A DNA stretch of 32,067 nt from NCBI GenBank assembly GCA_029245905.1, contig JAQWOJ010000099.1, positions 1 through 32,067 of the forward strand, written 5' to 3'. Below the pieces are notes generated by a model that was given only the letters and a program-made list of their open reading frames with translations, had not been told where the DNA came from and did not search any database. Below are positions 15,803 to 23,810 of the stretch, piece after piece (position 1 is the stretch's first letter; every line of letters starts with the position of its first letter). This stretch comes from Gammaproteobacteria bacterium (lineage in GTDB: Bacteria; Pseudomonadota; Gammaproteobacteria; Pseudomonadales; Pseudohongiellaceae). Position numbers and translations under genes: made by a program.

Positions 15803-16714
15803 TTAATCTAACTGCAATAACTTGGTGTCGGCTAGGTTTGCAACACCGGTATTCGGGAAGCGACGCTTTATTTCATTCAATAACTGTCTCGCCTGAGTAA
15901 TATTTCCAAGACCTTGATATGACAATCCGAGGCCATACATCGCGTCTGGTAGCTTTGCAGAATCCTCAAATTCGTTCAATATTACCTCATAAGAATCTTT
16001 AGCTTCCGAGTAGCGATTCAAGTAAAGGTAAGCCTGACCCTTCCAGTAGTATGCATTTGTAATAAAACGACCTTCTGGATAAACATTCATGTATTGATCG
16101 AACTCAGCTATTGAGCGCTCAAAATTAGAGTTAATAACTGAATCATAAGCCATTTGGTATAATTGCTGCTCGCTCAGAACCGCAGGCCTCAGCGTTCCGC
16201 GACTAGCTCTGTTCAACTGAGGAGCAATTCCAGTTTCTTGAGGGGTAGCTATTACTTCATTTGGGCTGTTATTGCTTGTATTTTGGTTAGGAGCCCTAGA
16301 AGTGGGCTCTATGCTCTCGGAAGACTCTATCCTATCAGCGCCATCAGAACTCGTTGTCAGCGTATTTAACCCGCCTCCCAACTCCAGACCGCTTAACCTC
16401 TCATCAACATTAGTATATCGATTCAAGGAGTCTCGCTGCATTTTCCGAATCTCAAACCCTTGCTCCTCAACCAAGCCTCTTAAGGATTGTAACTCTGCTC
16501 GAAGTTGCTGATTTTGTTCCAATAATAATGATAGAGCATCGTTGTTGTTGGACTGGGGGACTCTATCCGACGCGCGCTGCCGATCATTTTCAAGAGTTAT
16601 GCCTTGGGACTCGACAACCGAGCCAACTCCTTGCGCCGGAGCATGATGAGCAAGAACACTTGTTACAAACAGCACAAGAGTCTTGCTGATCGAGGCAACT
16701 AGGGCTTTATCCAT
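15803..16714 (-). CDS. cpoB: Cell division coordinator CpoB
   Basis: CpoB (YbgF) is a periplasmic protein that links TolA to PBP1B-driven septal peptidoglycan synthesis. It has a signal peptide to about residue 28 (APA/QG), a coiled-coil trimerisation region (LLLEQNQQLRAELQSLRGLV), a Ser/Asn/Pro-rich linker at about 115-180, and TPR units in the last 120 residues (YWKGQAYLYLNRYSEAKDSY and MYGLGLSYQGLGNITQA). It starts 6 bases after the pal stop, completing the tolQRAB-pal-cpoB order. The 303-residue length is a little above E. coli because of the linker. Confidence 0.94.
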   Translation of the reverse strand: MDKALVASISKTLVLFVTSVLAHHAPAQGVGSVVESQGITLENDRQRASDRVPQSNNNDALSLLLEQNQQLRAELQSLRGLVEEQGFEIRKMQRDSLNRYTNVDERLSGLELGGGLNTLTTSSDGADRIESSESIEPTSRAPNQNTSNNSPNEVIATPQETGIAPQLNRASRGTLRPAVLSEQQLYQMAYDSVINSNFERSIAEFDQYMNVYPEGRFITNAYYWKGQAYLYLNRYSEAKDSYEVILNEFEDSAKLPDAMYGLGLSYQGLGNITQARQLLNEIKRRFPNTGVANLADTKLLQLD

Positions 16715-16720
16715 ATCTCT

Positions 16721-17254
16721 CTATCGAGCTACTATTTCCACTCTCCGATTACGGCTATGAGCTTGGTCGGTCTGGCCTGTTTGTTCCAGCCTCTCTTCAC
16801 CATAACTCACCACCTCAATTTGAGAGCGCGCTGCGCCATTCACTATGAAATAATTAAGGATCCCATTAGCTCTTCTCTCACCTAATGCTAAGTTATACTC
16901 TCTAGTGCCACGCTCATCAGCATGACCCTCAAGCCTTATACGCTTGCTTGAGTTTGCAGCAAGATCGCGCGCATGATAGGTCAAAGTTTCTCTGTCCGAC
17001 GGCTTAAATTCTGCTACATCAAAATCGAAATAAAACACCGTTTGTCGAAGCGCATTCTGGGCTCTGATCTGATCTTGGGTTAATTGCCCAGAGTTTGATC
17101 CCGCGCCTGAAGACGCAGACCCGGCATTTGAGCTTGAAGACTCATCAACAGTGGACGTCTCGTCCATTTCGCTAGTGGAGCTGCACGCGCCTAGTATGAA
17201 CAACGAAAACACTAAAAAGGTCGCTTTGATGTATTGATTTAGTTGTATTCCCAC
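16721..17254 (-). CDS. pal: Peptidoglycan-associated lipoprotein Pal
   Basis: Pal anchors the outer membrane to peptidoglycan and cycles between TolB and the wall during constriction. I start at GTG 17254: GGAGGA lies 8 bases upstream, and the product MGIQLNQYIKATF... leads into a lipobox FILGAC with Cys24. An ATG at 17302 would add 16 residues ahead of a normal lipoprotein signal and has no ribosome site. After a Ser-rich linker comes the OmpA-like domain: VFYFDFDVAEFKPSD, IRLEGHADERGTREYNLALGERRA and SRNRRVEIV, containing the Asp and Arg residues that bind meso-diaminopimelate. Mature length fits the family. Confidence 0.95.
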   Translation of the reverse strand: MGIQLNQYIKATFLVFSLFILGACSSTSEMDETSTVDESSSSNAGSASSGAGSNSGQLTQDQIRAQNALRQTVFYFDFDVAEFKPSDRETLTYHARDLAANSSKRIRLEGHADERGTREYNLALGERRANGILNYFIVNGAARSQIEVVSYGEERLEQTGQTDQAHSRNRRVEIVAR

Positions 17255-17262
17255 TGTCTGAG

Positions 17263-17268
17263 TCCTCC
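17263..17268 (-). promoter_or_regulatory. Shine-Dalgarno deciding the pal start
   Basis: GGAGGA on the minus strand, 8 bases before GTG 17254, is the strongest ribosome site in this operon and sets the pal start downstream of the first in-frame ATG. Confidence 0.8.
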
Positions 17269-17306
17269 AAAGACTTTTGCTCGTTATGTGTAAAATGACC
17301 ATTTAC

Positions 17307-18617
17307 TTAATTCAAGAACGGCGACCAAGAAGGCTCCCGCACATCGCCCTGCGAGGATGGTAAACGGAATTTCACCCTGCCGTCAATGGATACGGCGTCT
17401 AGAACACCTTTTCCATCGAATTTCGTAGCGTAGATTATCATACTTCCGTTAGGGGCCAGACTTGGCGATTCGTCCAAAGATGTACTTGTCAACGTAATGA
17501 CCCTTAGGGTTTCAATATTCAGAATAGCAATTTGATAAAGGGCTTGTCGTGTTTCTCGCCTCACATGCACCAAATTGACTCCGTCTGGCAAAAACTGGGC
17601 TTTTGCACATTGAAAACAATCATAGGTCAACCTCTCCACGTCATATGAATTAGCCCCTAACGCGATCTGGTAAATTTGAGGTTGACCAGTTCTATCAGAC
17701 ATAAAAACGATATTTCTTCCGTCTGGCGTCCAACTCGGCTCAGTATCGATCCCAGGATGGTCAGTCACGCGCGTTAATTGATTTGAATTCAAGTCCTGCA
17801 CATAAATATCTGGACTTCCATCTTTTGACAAAACCATCGCTAGTTTTGTTCCATCTGGTGACCACACAGGGCTGCTGTTAATATTAGGATAATTCGTTAT
17901 TTGACGCCGCTGCCCAGACGCTATGTTTTGAATATAAATTCGAGGAAGACCCGTTTCGAAAGAAACGTAAGCTACGTCTAGGCCTGAGGGAGCCCAATTT
18001 GGCGACATTATAGGCTCACCAGACTCCAGAAGAACTTGCGGCCTTGCCCCATCATAGTCTGACTTTTCTAGTCTAAATATTGAATTTTGTGGGCCCGCAT
18101 TCTCAGAAACGATGTAAAGCAGCTGTGAAGTAAAAGCCCCTGGCACCCCGGTGACTTGTTCAAAAATCACATTGCTAATCGTATGCCCAATATCTCTTAA
18201 TTGCGTAACATTCCCAGTGAGAATCTCTCCTGCTAATTTGATTTCACGGTTAATATCGAAAAATTCATACTGAACTTCGACTAGCTGGCTGCCAACTTGT
18301 TGATTTATTTTACCAACGAGTAAATAATCTTGGGCGAGTATTCTCCAGTCTCGATAAAAAACTTCTTGTTCTTCACTCGGCAGACTTAGCATATTCGACC
18401 CAGAAAGCGCCTGGAATTCGCCAACTTGCTCTAAATCGTTTTTTACCACCTCGGCCACGTTCTCGCTAAAAATACCGCCAGTCTCAATCGCAAAGGGCAC
18501 TATAGCTATAGGAATTGGATCATCAATTCCTTGAGTTATCTGGATGCTTAGCTCTGCTTGAGCATTAACCTGAAAAGCTAGCATTAGGGCTATCGTTAAA
18601 CGATCGCGCAAATTCAA
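17307..18617 (-). CDS. tolB: Tol-Pal system beta-propeller protein TolB
   Basis: TolB is the periplasmic partner of Pal. A signal peptide (MNLRDRLTIALMLAFQVNAQA) precedes the N-terminal domain (IPIAIVPFA, the mature end that contacts TolA) and a six-bladed propeller with repeated WSPDGTKLA, WTPDGRNIVFMSDRTGQPQIY and similar blades. The start is TTG at 18617, which overlaps the tolA stop as TTGA; GAGGA inside the end of tolA is its ribosome site, so the two are translationally coupled. The 436 residues match the family. Confidence 0.96.
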   Translation of the reverse strand: MNLRDRLTIALMLAFQVNAQAELSIQITQGIDDPIPIAIVPFAIETGGIFSENVAEVVKNDLEQVGEFQALSGSNMLSLPSEEQEVFYRDWRILAQDYLLVGKINQQVGSQLVEVQYEFFDINREIKLAGEILTGNVTQLRDIGHTISNVIFEQVTGVPGAFTSQLLYIVSENAGPQNSIFRLEKSDYDGARPQVLLESGEPIMSPNWAPSGLDVAYVSFETGLPRIYIQNIASGQRRQITNYPNINSSPVWSPDGTKLAMVLSKDGSPDIYVQDLNSNQLTRVTDHPGIDTEPSWTPDGRNIVFMSDRTGQPQIYQIALGANSYDVERLTYDCFQCAKAQFLPDGVNLVHVRRETRQALYQIAILNIETLRVITLTSTSLDESPSLAPNGSMIIYATKFDGKGVLDAVSIDGRVKFRLPSSQGDVREPSWSPFLN

Positions 18618-19435
18618 TTTAATAGATCCTCAGGCTGAAAAATTAGGGATAAAATTCTAAAGTTAGAATTAAAGATATTAATCGGCAAATTACGCAATTC
18701 TATGAATGGCGCTGCGCTATAAACCGCATTTTCCGCCGATCGATCGAAGGCTGGATCTCCACTCGACTCAGTTATTCGAGCCTCCAACAACTCGCCAGTC
18801 GGGAGCATTCTTATTTGCAAAATAGCCCGCATCCCGTTTCGCGCACTGGGAGGCCGATTCCAAACCTGCTGAACGGCCAGCTGAATAATAGCTGTTGCAC
18901 TTTGAATTAATTCAAGCTCAGTCCTCGCTCCCTCCGCTCGAGCTAACTCTTGTCTCTGATTTTCAGCTTCTTCCGCTACTCTCCTTCGCTCTGCTTCAGC
19001 TAGATCTCGTTGCCTTTGTTGTTCTAGCTCGGCTCGCTCCCGCTCTCTCGACCGTTCAAGCTGGCGCTGAGCCTCTAATTCGTCCCTCTTTCGCAGTGCC
19101 GCTCTTTGAAACTCTTCTGCTTGCTCGGCGTCCTGCCGGCGCTGCCGTTCCTGCTGTTCTTGTTGTTCTTGTTGTTCTTGTTGTCGTCGTTGGAGTTCAC
19201 GCTGCGCCTCGTCTGCAGCGCGACGCTCGGCAGCCTGACGATTCAGCGTCTGCGGATTTTCATCGATGAAGAGAGCCTTTATAACGGTAGGCTGAATAAG
19301 TTCTAGACGCTCTGTGGTGGACCTTGATTGCATCCAAATCAGAAGCACCAAAATGAGGCTATGAAAAGTTACTGCAACAATGACCGAAAACGGATATCCG
19401 TTGAAAATAACTAAGTTGTTGAACATATTATTCAT
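18614..19435 (-). CDS. tolA: Tol-Pal inner membrane protein TolA
   Basis: TolA spans from the TolQR motor to the outer membrane and transmits proton-motive force. It has one N-terminal membrane helix (about residues 12-35, FSVIVAVTFHSLILVLLIWM), then a Gln/Glu/Arg/Ala-rich long helix (about 60-175) and a C-terminal globular domain (IIQLAVQQVWNRPPSARNG, ILQIRMLPTGELLEARITES, FDRSAENAV). At 273 residues it is much shorter than the 421-residue E. coli protein, mainly in the helix. The helix starts with a (QQE) repeat encoded by a 9-base tandem repeat at 19151-19186. It sits 14 bases after tolR and overlaps tolB by 4. Confidence 0.94.
   Translation of the reverse strand: MNNMFNNLVIFNGYPFSVIVAVTFHSLILVLLIWMQSRSTTERLELIQPTVIKALFIDENPQTLNRQAAERRAADEAQRELQRRQQEQQEQQEQQERQRRQDAEQAEEFQRAALRKRDELEAQRQLERSRERERAELEQQRQRDLAEAERRRVAEEAENQRQELARAEGARTELELIQSATAIIQLAVQQVWNRPPSARNGMRAILQIRMLPTGELLEARITESSGDPAFDRSAENAVYSAAPFIELRNLPINIFNSNFRILSLIFQPEDLLN
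19151..19186. repeat. 9-base tandem repeat encoding QQE units in TolA
   Basis: Four units, CTGCTGTTC, TTGTTGTTC, TTGTTGTTC and TTGTTGTCG, run in register. On the coding strand they give about three Gln-Gln-Glu triplets followed by an Arg variant at the start of the TolA helix, so slippage here would change helix length in three-residue steps. Confidence 0.8.
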
Positions 19436-19449
19436 TTCTGACTGCGAGT

Positions 19450-19890
19450 TTAAATTTCGTTAAGCGGCTGAGTAATAAAATTAGGATTAGTAACTCCCGC
19501 TGAGTTGAGAGTAGTGATCAAAGTTATCATGGCGCCCCAGTCAGCATTACTATCACCCTCCACCAAAACCTGAATATTTGGATTTGCACTTAATATCTGA
19601 CCCACTCGGAGTGCAATCATTTCCAGGTCCATAGGCTCTCGCTCTTCCCCTGCTGCTCCAATACTAAGAAAATAATCTCCTGCTGCGGTTATCGAAACTA
19701 TTAAACTCTCTAAATTTTCGTCTAAATTTAGCGGTTCATTATTGGCTTGAGGTAAATCAACTTCAATACCTTGATTTAGCATTGGAGCCGTCACCATAAA
19801 CACTATTAGCAAAACCAGCATAACATCGATGTACGGGACAACATTTATTTCACTCATCGGTAGCCGTTTTTTGCGAGTCATGGTTTCCAT
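19450..19890 (-). CDS. tolR: Tol-Pal motor protein TolR
   Basis: TolR is an ExbD-type subunit of the proton-driven TolQR motor. The single membrane helix is in PYIDVMLVLLIVFMVTAPML, with Asp22 matching the E. coli proton-carrying Asp23. The periplasmic domain has EVDLPQA and ends in TQPL. At 146 residues it is normal. MTRKKR is a second possible start three codons in. It lies 22 bases after tolQ. Confidence 0.96.
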   Translation of the reverse strand: METMTRKKRLPMSEINVVPYIDVMLVLLIVFMVTAPMLNQGIEVDLPQANNEPLNLDENLESLIVSITAAGDYFLSIGAAGEEREPMDLEMIALRVGQILSANPNIQVLVEGDSNADWGAMITLITTLNSAGVTNPNFITQPLNEI

Positions 19891-19912
19891 GCAAATCCCT
19901 TACGATAATTCT

Positions 19913-20599
19913 TTAGTTAGTATGAATTTGTCGGTGGAGAATACTGGAGAATTCATCTGTAAACGTAATGTACCCGCTAGTCACATTATCAAGCAAAGAG
20001 GAATAACGGTTAAATGCCACAACCGCTGGGATTGCTGCAAATAATCCCATACCCGTCGCAAATAAGGCCTCCGCAATACCTGGAGCAACGACTTGAAGCG
20101 TTGCCTGCGCCTGAGCCGCCAGCCCAAGAAAAGCATTCATGATCCCAATCACTGTTCCAAACAAACCCACATAGGGAGAGACAGACCCTACTGTAGCTAA
20201 GAAAGCTAAATGCTTTTCTAGTTTTTCTTCCTCGCGAGAATACGCAACCCGCATTGCCCGTTGAGCACCCTCTAAAATAGCCTCCCCATCTACTGAACCT
20301 TGCTGCCGCAGGCGCATGAATTCTTTGAACCCAGCGCGAAAAATATTCTCCATACCAACCACTGGAACATTATCTTGCTGCATCTGGCTACCTTCTTTAT
20401 AAAGCTGACTTAAATCCATCCCAGACCAGAACCGTTGCTCGAATCCAAATACACCTTTCTGCGCAGAAGATAACACCAACCATCTTTGTACAATTATTAC
20501 CCAAGAAACGATTGATAATATAAGGAGAATTAACATTACCATCTGAACCGCGACGCTCGCATTCAAGATCAGTTCTATTAGGCTAATGCCATCATTCAC
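19913..20599 (-). CDS. tolQ: Tol-Pal motor protein TolQ
   Basis: TolQ is the MotA/ExbB-type stator of the motor. Three membrane segments are visible: about residues 14-38, GLFGTVIGIMNAFLGL, and ALFATGMGLFAAIPAVVAFN, with the conserved Thr residues of the proton path in the last two. Length 228. The start codon is GTG at 20599, and a 21-codon mini-ORF in another frame ends on it with a GTGA overlap. The gene opens the tol operon, with 226 bases to ruvB upstream and no ybgC between. Confidence 0.96.
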   Translation of the reverse strand: MNDGISLIELILNASVAVQMVMLILLILSIVSWVIIVQRWLVLSSAQKGVFGFEQRFWSGMDLSQLYKEGSQMQQDNVPVVGMENIFRAGFKEFMRLRQQGSVDGEAILEGAQRAMRVAYSREEEKLEKHLAFLATVGSVSPYVGLFGTVIGIMNAFLGLAAQAQATLQVVAPGIAEALFATGMGLFAAIPAVVAFNRYSSLLDNVTSGYITFTDEFSSILHRQIHTN

Positions 20600-20661
20600 G
20601 GGTTCCGGTCTCCATAAAAAGTTCTTTTGATAATGAATTTAACTAAGCGCACCTCAAACAT
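20596..20661 (-). CDS. Possible leader mini-ORF overlapping tolQ start
   Basis: An ATG (20659-20661) opens 21 codons, MFEVRLVKFIIKRTFYGDRNP, whose TGA (20596-20598) overlaps the tolQ GTG as GTGA. The peptide is basic and unlike any family I know. A purine-rich GGCGGGCG stands just upstream. It could couple translation into tolQ or be chance; there is no coding evidence beyond the junction. Confidence 0.2.
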   Translation of the reverse strand: MFEVRLVKFIIKRTFYGDRNP

Positions 20662-20825
20662 AACGCCCGCCTGATTATGGGATTATTCGGCCAATATATA
20701 AAATAGTTTCATGAAAACCCACGTTACAGGGGAAAAGTAACCTCTAAATGATAGATATAGACTTCGAAATGCCAAAATCTGGCAGAAACTAGGATATTCA
20801 GAAGCGCTAATTCTTTAAGTAGATA

Positions 20826-21863
20826 CTAATGAGGGGGGTTGCCTGAATGAGAATCAGTCGCTTTTTGAGAAGGCTTTATCCCAAAATGTCTGTATCCATA
20901 TTCAGTAACAACACGACCTCTAGGCGTTCGCATAATAAACCCTTGTTGGATTAAATAAGGTTCCAAAACATCCTCGATTGTGTCTCGCTCTTCGCTGATC
21001 GCCGCTGCTAAGCTATCTATTCCTACTGGCCCCCCTTCAAACTTCTCAATCATCGTCATGAGAAGCCTGCGGTCCATATGATCAAAGCCATTCTTGTCGA
21101 TACTCAACATATCCAACGCCTTATTTGCCAAGTCTGAGTCAATCCTTCCGTCAGCTTTTACCTCAGAATAATCGCGTACTCTGCGAAGTAATCGATTAGC
21201 AATGCGCGGAGTTCCCCGCGAACGCGCAGCAACTTCTACTGCGCCATTAATATCAATCTTAGTACGAATTATTTCAGATGACCGGGTAACTATTCTGGTT
21301 AATTCCTCAATTGAATAAAACTCAAGCCTTTGGATAATCCCAAATCTATCTCTCAAAGGAGAAGTTAATAAGCCTGCTCGGGTAGTAGCGCCAATCAAAG
21401 TAAAAGGCGGCAAATCAAGCTTTATAGAGCGAGCCGCTGGACCCTCGCCAATCATGAGATCTAACTGATAATCCTCCATAGCAGGGTATAAGATTTCTTC
21501 AATCGCCGGACTCAATCGATGAATCTCATCTATAAACAAAACGTCTCCTTCCTCAAGATTTGTAAGCATCGCTGCTAGGTCACCAGCCTTTTCGAGCACA
21601 GGACCAGAGGTTACTTTTATGGAAACTTCTAATTCAAACGCAACAATGTTCGCAAGAGTCGTTTTCCCGAGTCCAGGGGGACCAAAAACTAAAGTATGAT
21701 CCAAGGGTTCGCCTCGATTGCGGGCCGCTTTAATAAAAATATCCATTTGTTCTTTAACTTTTTCTTGGCCGACGTAATCTTTGAGAGAAAGAGGCCTTAT
21801 CGCCTTGTCTTGAGAATCATCGACTTGCTCCGATTCTGGCGATATTATTCGATTGTCGCTCAC
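20826..21863 (-). CDS. ruvB: Holliday junction branch migration helicase RuvB
   Basis: RuvB is the AAA+ motor that drives branch migration with RuvA. It shows [11 protein letters not shown], Walker [12 protein letters not shown], Walker [10 protein letters not shown], sensor 1 GATTRAGLL with arginine finger PLRDRFG, and the winged-helix C-terminus ([21 protein letters not shown] and [10 protein letters not shown]). The 345 residues are typical. Start is GTG at 21863, two bases after the ruvA stop, so translation is coupled. I saw no LexA-type CTGT-N8-ACAG box in the spacers before ruvC, ruvA or ruvB. Confidence 0.97.
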   Translation of the reverse strand: MSDNRIISPESEQVDDSQDKAIRPLSLKDYVGQEKVKEQMDIFIKAARNRGEPLDHTLVFGPPGLGKTTLANIVAFELEVSIKVTSGPVLEKAGDLAAMLTNLEEGDVLFIDEIHRLSPAIEEILYPAMEDYQLDLMIGEGPAARSIKLDLPPFTLIGATTRAGLLTSPLRDRFGIIQRLEFYSIEELTRIVTRSSEIIRTKIDINGAVEVAARSRGTPRIANRLLRRVRDYSEVKADGRIDSDLANKALDMLSIDKNGFDHMDRRLLMTMIEKFEGGPVGIDSLAAAISEERDTIEDVLEPYLIQQGFIMRTPRGRVVTEYGYRHFGIKPSQKATDSHSGNPPH

Positions 21864-21865
21864 TT

Positions 21866-22471
21866 CTACACCATACTCTTTAAGGAAAGCCTAATGAGTT
21901 GCTCACTATCTGTTATCTCAGGATTATTTCTTAACACTTGAGCTATTGCTTGCGCCGCTTGCTGAGGTTTATACCCTAAATTGACCATCGCGATTTCAGC
22001 ATCTTTGGTCACCCTTGACGGACTGCTTCGCCAATCCACTGTCTCAATAGCTTTGTCAACATCTTCCCATCCAGATAATTTATCTCGCATCTCTATTATC
22101 AACCTTTCAGCGGTTTTTTTACCAATACCAGGCATCTTCACCATCGCGCCTACATCATCATTTCGAACAATTCGCACAAAATCATCAACTCCCATGCCAG
22201 ACAAAATCCCTAGTGCCATTTTTGGCCCAACTCCATTAACACGAATCAGAGACCTGAACATTTCCTTATCCTTTGCGTCATAAAATCCATAGAGAATTTG
22301 TGCGTCTTCTCTAACCACAAAGTGTATATGAAGCCTGATGCTTTTGCCTAACTCCGGGAGGTGGTATACGGTGCTCATCGGCACCTGAATTTCGTATGTT
22401 AACCCGCCCACTTCCACTAAAATTTCCGGTGGATTTTTCCCTATCAGCTTTCCTTTAATTTGCGCTATCAC
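21866..22471 (-). CDS. ruvA: Holliday junction DNA-binding protein RuvA
   Basis: RuvA forms tetramers that hold the four-way junction and load RuvB. The OB-fold N-terminus ([20 protein letters not shown]), the helix-hairpin-helix pair ([37 protein letters not shown]) and the small C-terminal RuvB-binding domain ([18 protein letters not shown]) are all present in 201 residues. The start is GTG at 22471, which gives the family N-terminus; no clear ribosome site is visible. It begins 11 bases after the ruvC stop. Confidence 0.97.
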   Translation of the reverse strand: MIAQIKGKLIGKNPPEILVEVGGLTYEIQVPMSTVYHLPELGKSIRLHIHFVVREDAQILYGFYDAKDKEMFRSLIRVNGVGPKMALGILSGMGVDDFVRIVRNDDVGAMVKMPGIGKKTAERLIIEMRDKLSGWEDVDKAIETVDWRSSPSRVTKDAEIAMVNLGYKPQQAAQAIAQVLRNNPEITDSEQLIRLSLKSMV

Positions 22472-22482
22472 ATTGACATACG

Positions 22483-23004
22483 CTACCCGCGCAACCTCTT
22501 TTTACTGAAGGATCTTGCTCCAACCAATTTCACTAAGCTAGCTTGAGTATTAGCGTGACAAATAGCAACAGCCAAGGCGTCGGCCGCATCTTCCGGAAGA
22601 TTACCCTTAATCTTGAGTAGCGCCTTTACCATATGATTTACTTGAGCTTTATCTGCAGCGCCAGCTCCCACGACCGCCTGCTTAACCTTTCGGGCTGAAT
22701 ACTCAGACAGGTCCAGCCCGAAGGAAAGACACGCCACCATCGCCGCACCTCGAGCCTGCCCTAGCTTGAGGGCGGAACTGGCGTTTTTCCCCATAAACAC
22801 TTCTTCAATTGCCGCTTGCTCCGGTTGATGACAATCTATAACCACACATAATTCATCAAAGATAATCTTTAATCGCTCAGGCAATAGTTTGGCCTGAGTT
22901 TTAATACAACCAGATTTTAAGTACTCAAGTTTATTACCATTAGAAATGATCAGACCAAAACCCGTAACTCTTGAACCAGGGTCTATGCCCAAAATTACCG
23001 CCAT
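22483..23004 (-). CDS. ruvC: Holliday junction resolvase RuvC
   Basis: RuvC cuts Holliday junctions symmetrically. The RNase H-like fold has its acidic residues in ILGIDPGSRVTGFG (Asp7), AAIEEVFMGKNASSALKLGQ (Glu) and LPEDAADALAVAICHA (two Asp). Length 173 is standard. It follows yebC by 48 bases in the order yebC-ruvC-ruvA-ruvB, common in proteobacteria. Confidence 0.97.
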   Translation of the reverse strand: MAVILGIDPGSRVTGFGLIISNGNKLEYLKSGCIKTQAKLLPERLKIIFDELCVVIDCHQPEQAAIEEVFMGKNASSALKLGQARGAAMVACLSFGLDLSEYSARKVKQAVVGAGAADKAQVNHMVKALLKIKGNLPEDAADALAVAICHANTQASLVKLVGARSFSKKRLRG

Positions 23005-23052
23005 TGATTACTCCTAATTAACTCTTTGAGTAATGCACCAACCAGAGCGCAA

Positions 23053-23793
23053 TCACAACTGCGACGCCACTTCCTCTGAGATACTAGCGTTAGAATAAAC
23101 ATTCTGCACGTCATCAAGGTCTTCTAAGTGCTCCACCAGCTTCAGAAGTTTTTCGGCGTTACCCAACAAAAGCTCCACTTCATTAGAAGCCAACATTGTC
23201 ATTTCAGCGCTATCATAATTAAGACCAACTTTCTTGAGAGCATCTTGCACTTTCCCAAATGCTTCAAGAGTCGTAATCACCTCAATACCATCATCTTTGA
23301 CTATCATATCGTGTGCGCCAGCATCCAATGCCCGTTCCAATATATTTTCTTCATCACTCTCAGGAGGAAAACTGATTATGCCTGTTCGTTGAAATAAATA
23401 AGCCACAGAGCCTGTTGTGCCCATACTGCACCCAAACTTTGAAAAACCATGTCTAATTTCTGCAACAGTTCGGTTTTTATTATCCGTCAAAGTTTCACAT
23501 AAAATCGCTGCGCCACCCGGTCCATAGCCTTCATAAACTAGCTCTTCCAGGTTTTCATTCTCTGCAGCACCCGAGCCCCGGAGAATTGCGCGATCAATCG
23601 TATCTCGCGTCATATTGGCGGAAAGGGCCTTATCCACAACTGCTCTTAATCTCGGATTATCGGCTATATTGCCGCCTCCAAGTTTAGCCGCAACCGTCAA
23701 TTCGCGAATGATTTTAGTAAAAACTTTGCCGCGCTTCGCGTCCTGCCCCGCCTTGCGATGTTTTATATTTGCCCATTTACTGTGGCCAGCCAT
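23053..23793 (-). CDS. yebC: YebC/PmpR family regulator
   Basis: This 246-residue protein has the invariant start [27 protein letters not shown] (in part) and the [19 protein letters not shown] core. The family was long treated as transcriptional regulators (PmpR in Pseudomonas represses quorum-sensing genes); recent work assigns some members a role in relieving ribosome stalling at proline stretches. It is 17 bases after aspS and upstream of ruvC. The Pro-Thr-rich exported protein at the left edge would be a natural candidate for such rescue, though that is speculation. Confidence 0.96.
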   Translation of the reverse strand: MAGHSKWANIKHRKAGQDAKRGKVFTKIIRELTVAAKLGGGNIADNPRLRAVVDKALSANMTRDTIDRAILRGSGAAENENLEELVYEGYGPGGAAILCETLTDNKNRTVAEIRHGFSKFGCSMGTTGSVAYLFQRTGIISFPPESDEENILERALDAGAHDMIVKDDGIEVITTLEAFGKVQDALKKVGLNYDSAEMTMLASNEVELLLGNAEKLLKLVEHLEDLDDVQNVYSNASISEEVASQL

Positions 23794-23810
23794 TTAATTC
23801 TTTTTCTCTT

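Noticed and set aside
17255-17302. ATG 17302 as the pal start
   Set aside because: It has no ribosome site and would place a normal lipoprotein signal behind 16 extra residues; GTG 17254 has GGAGGA at 8 bases.
18895-19306. Two plus-strand frames across tolA
   Set aside because: Both are antisense shadows of the repetitive Gln/Glu/Arg helix codons of TolA.
20765-20790. TGCCA-N5-TGGCA hairpin after ruvB as a terminator
   Set aside because: The stem has only five pairs and the following T run is three bases long.
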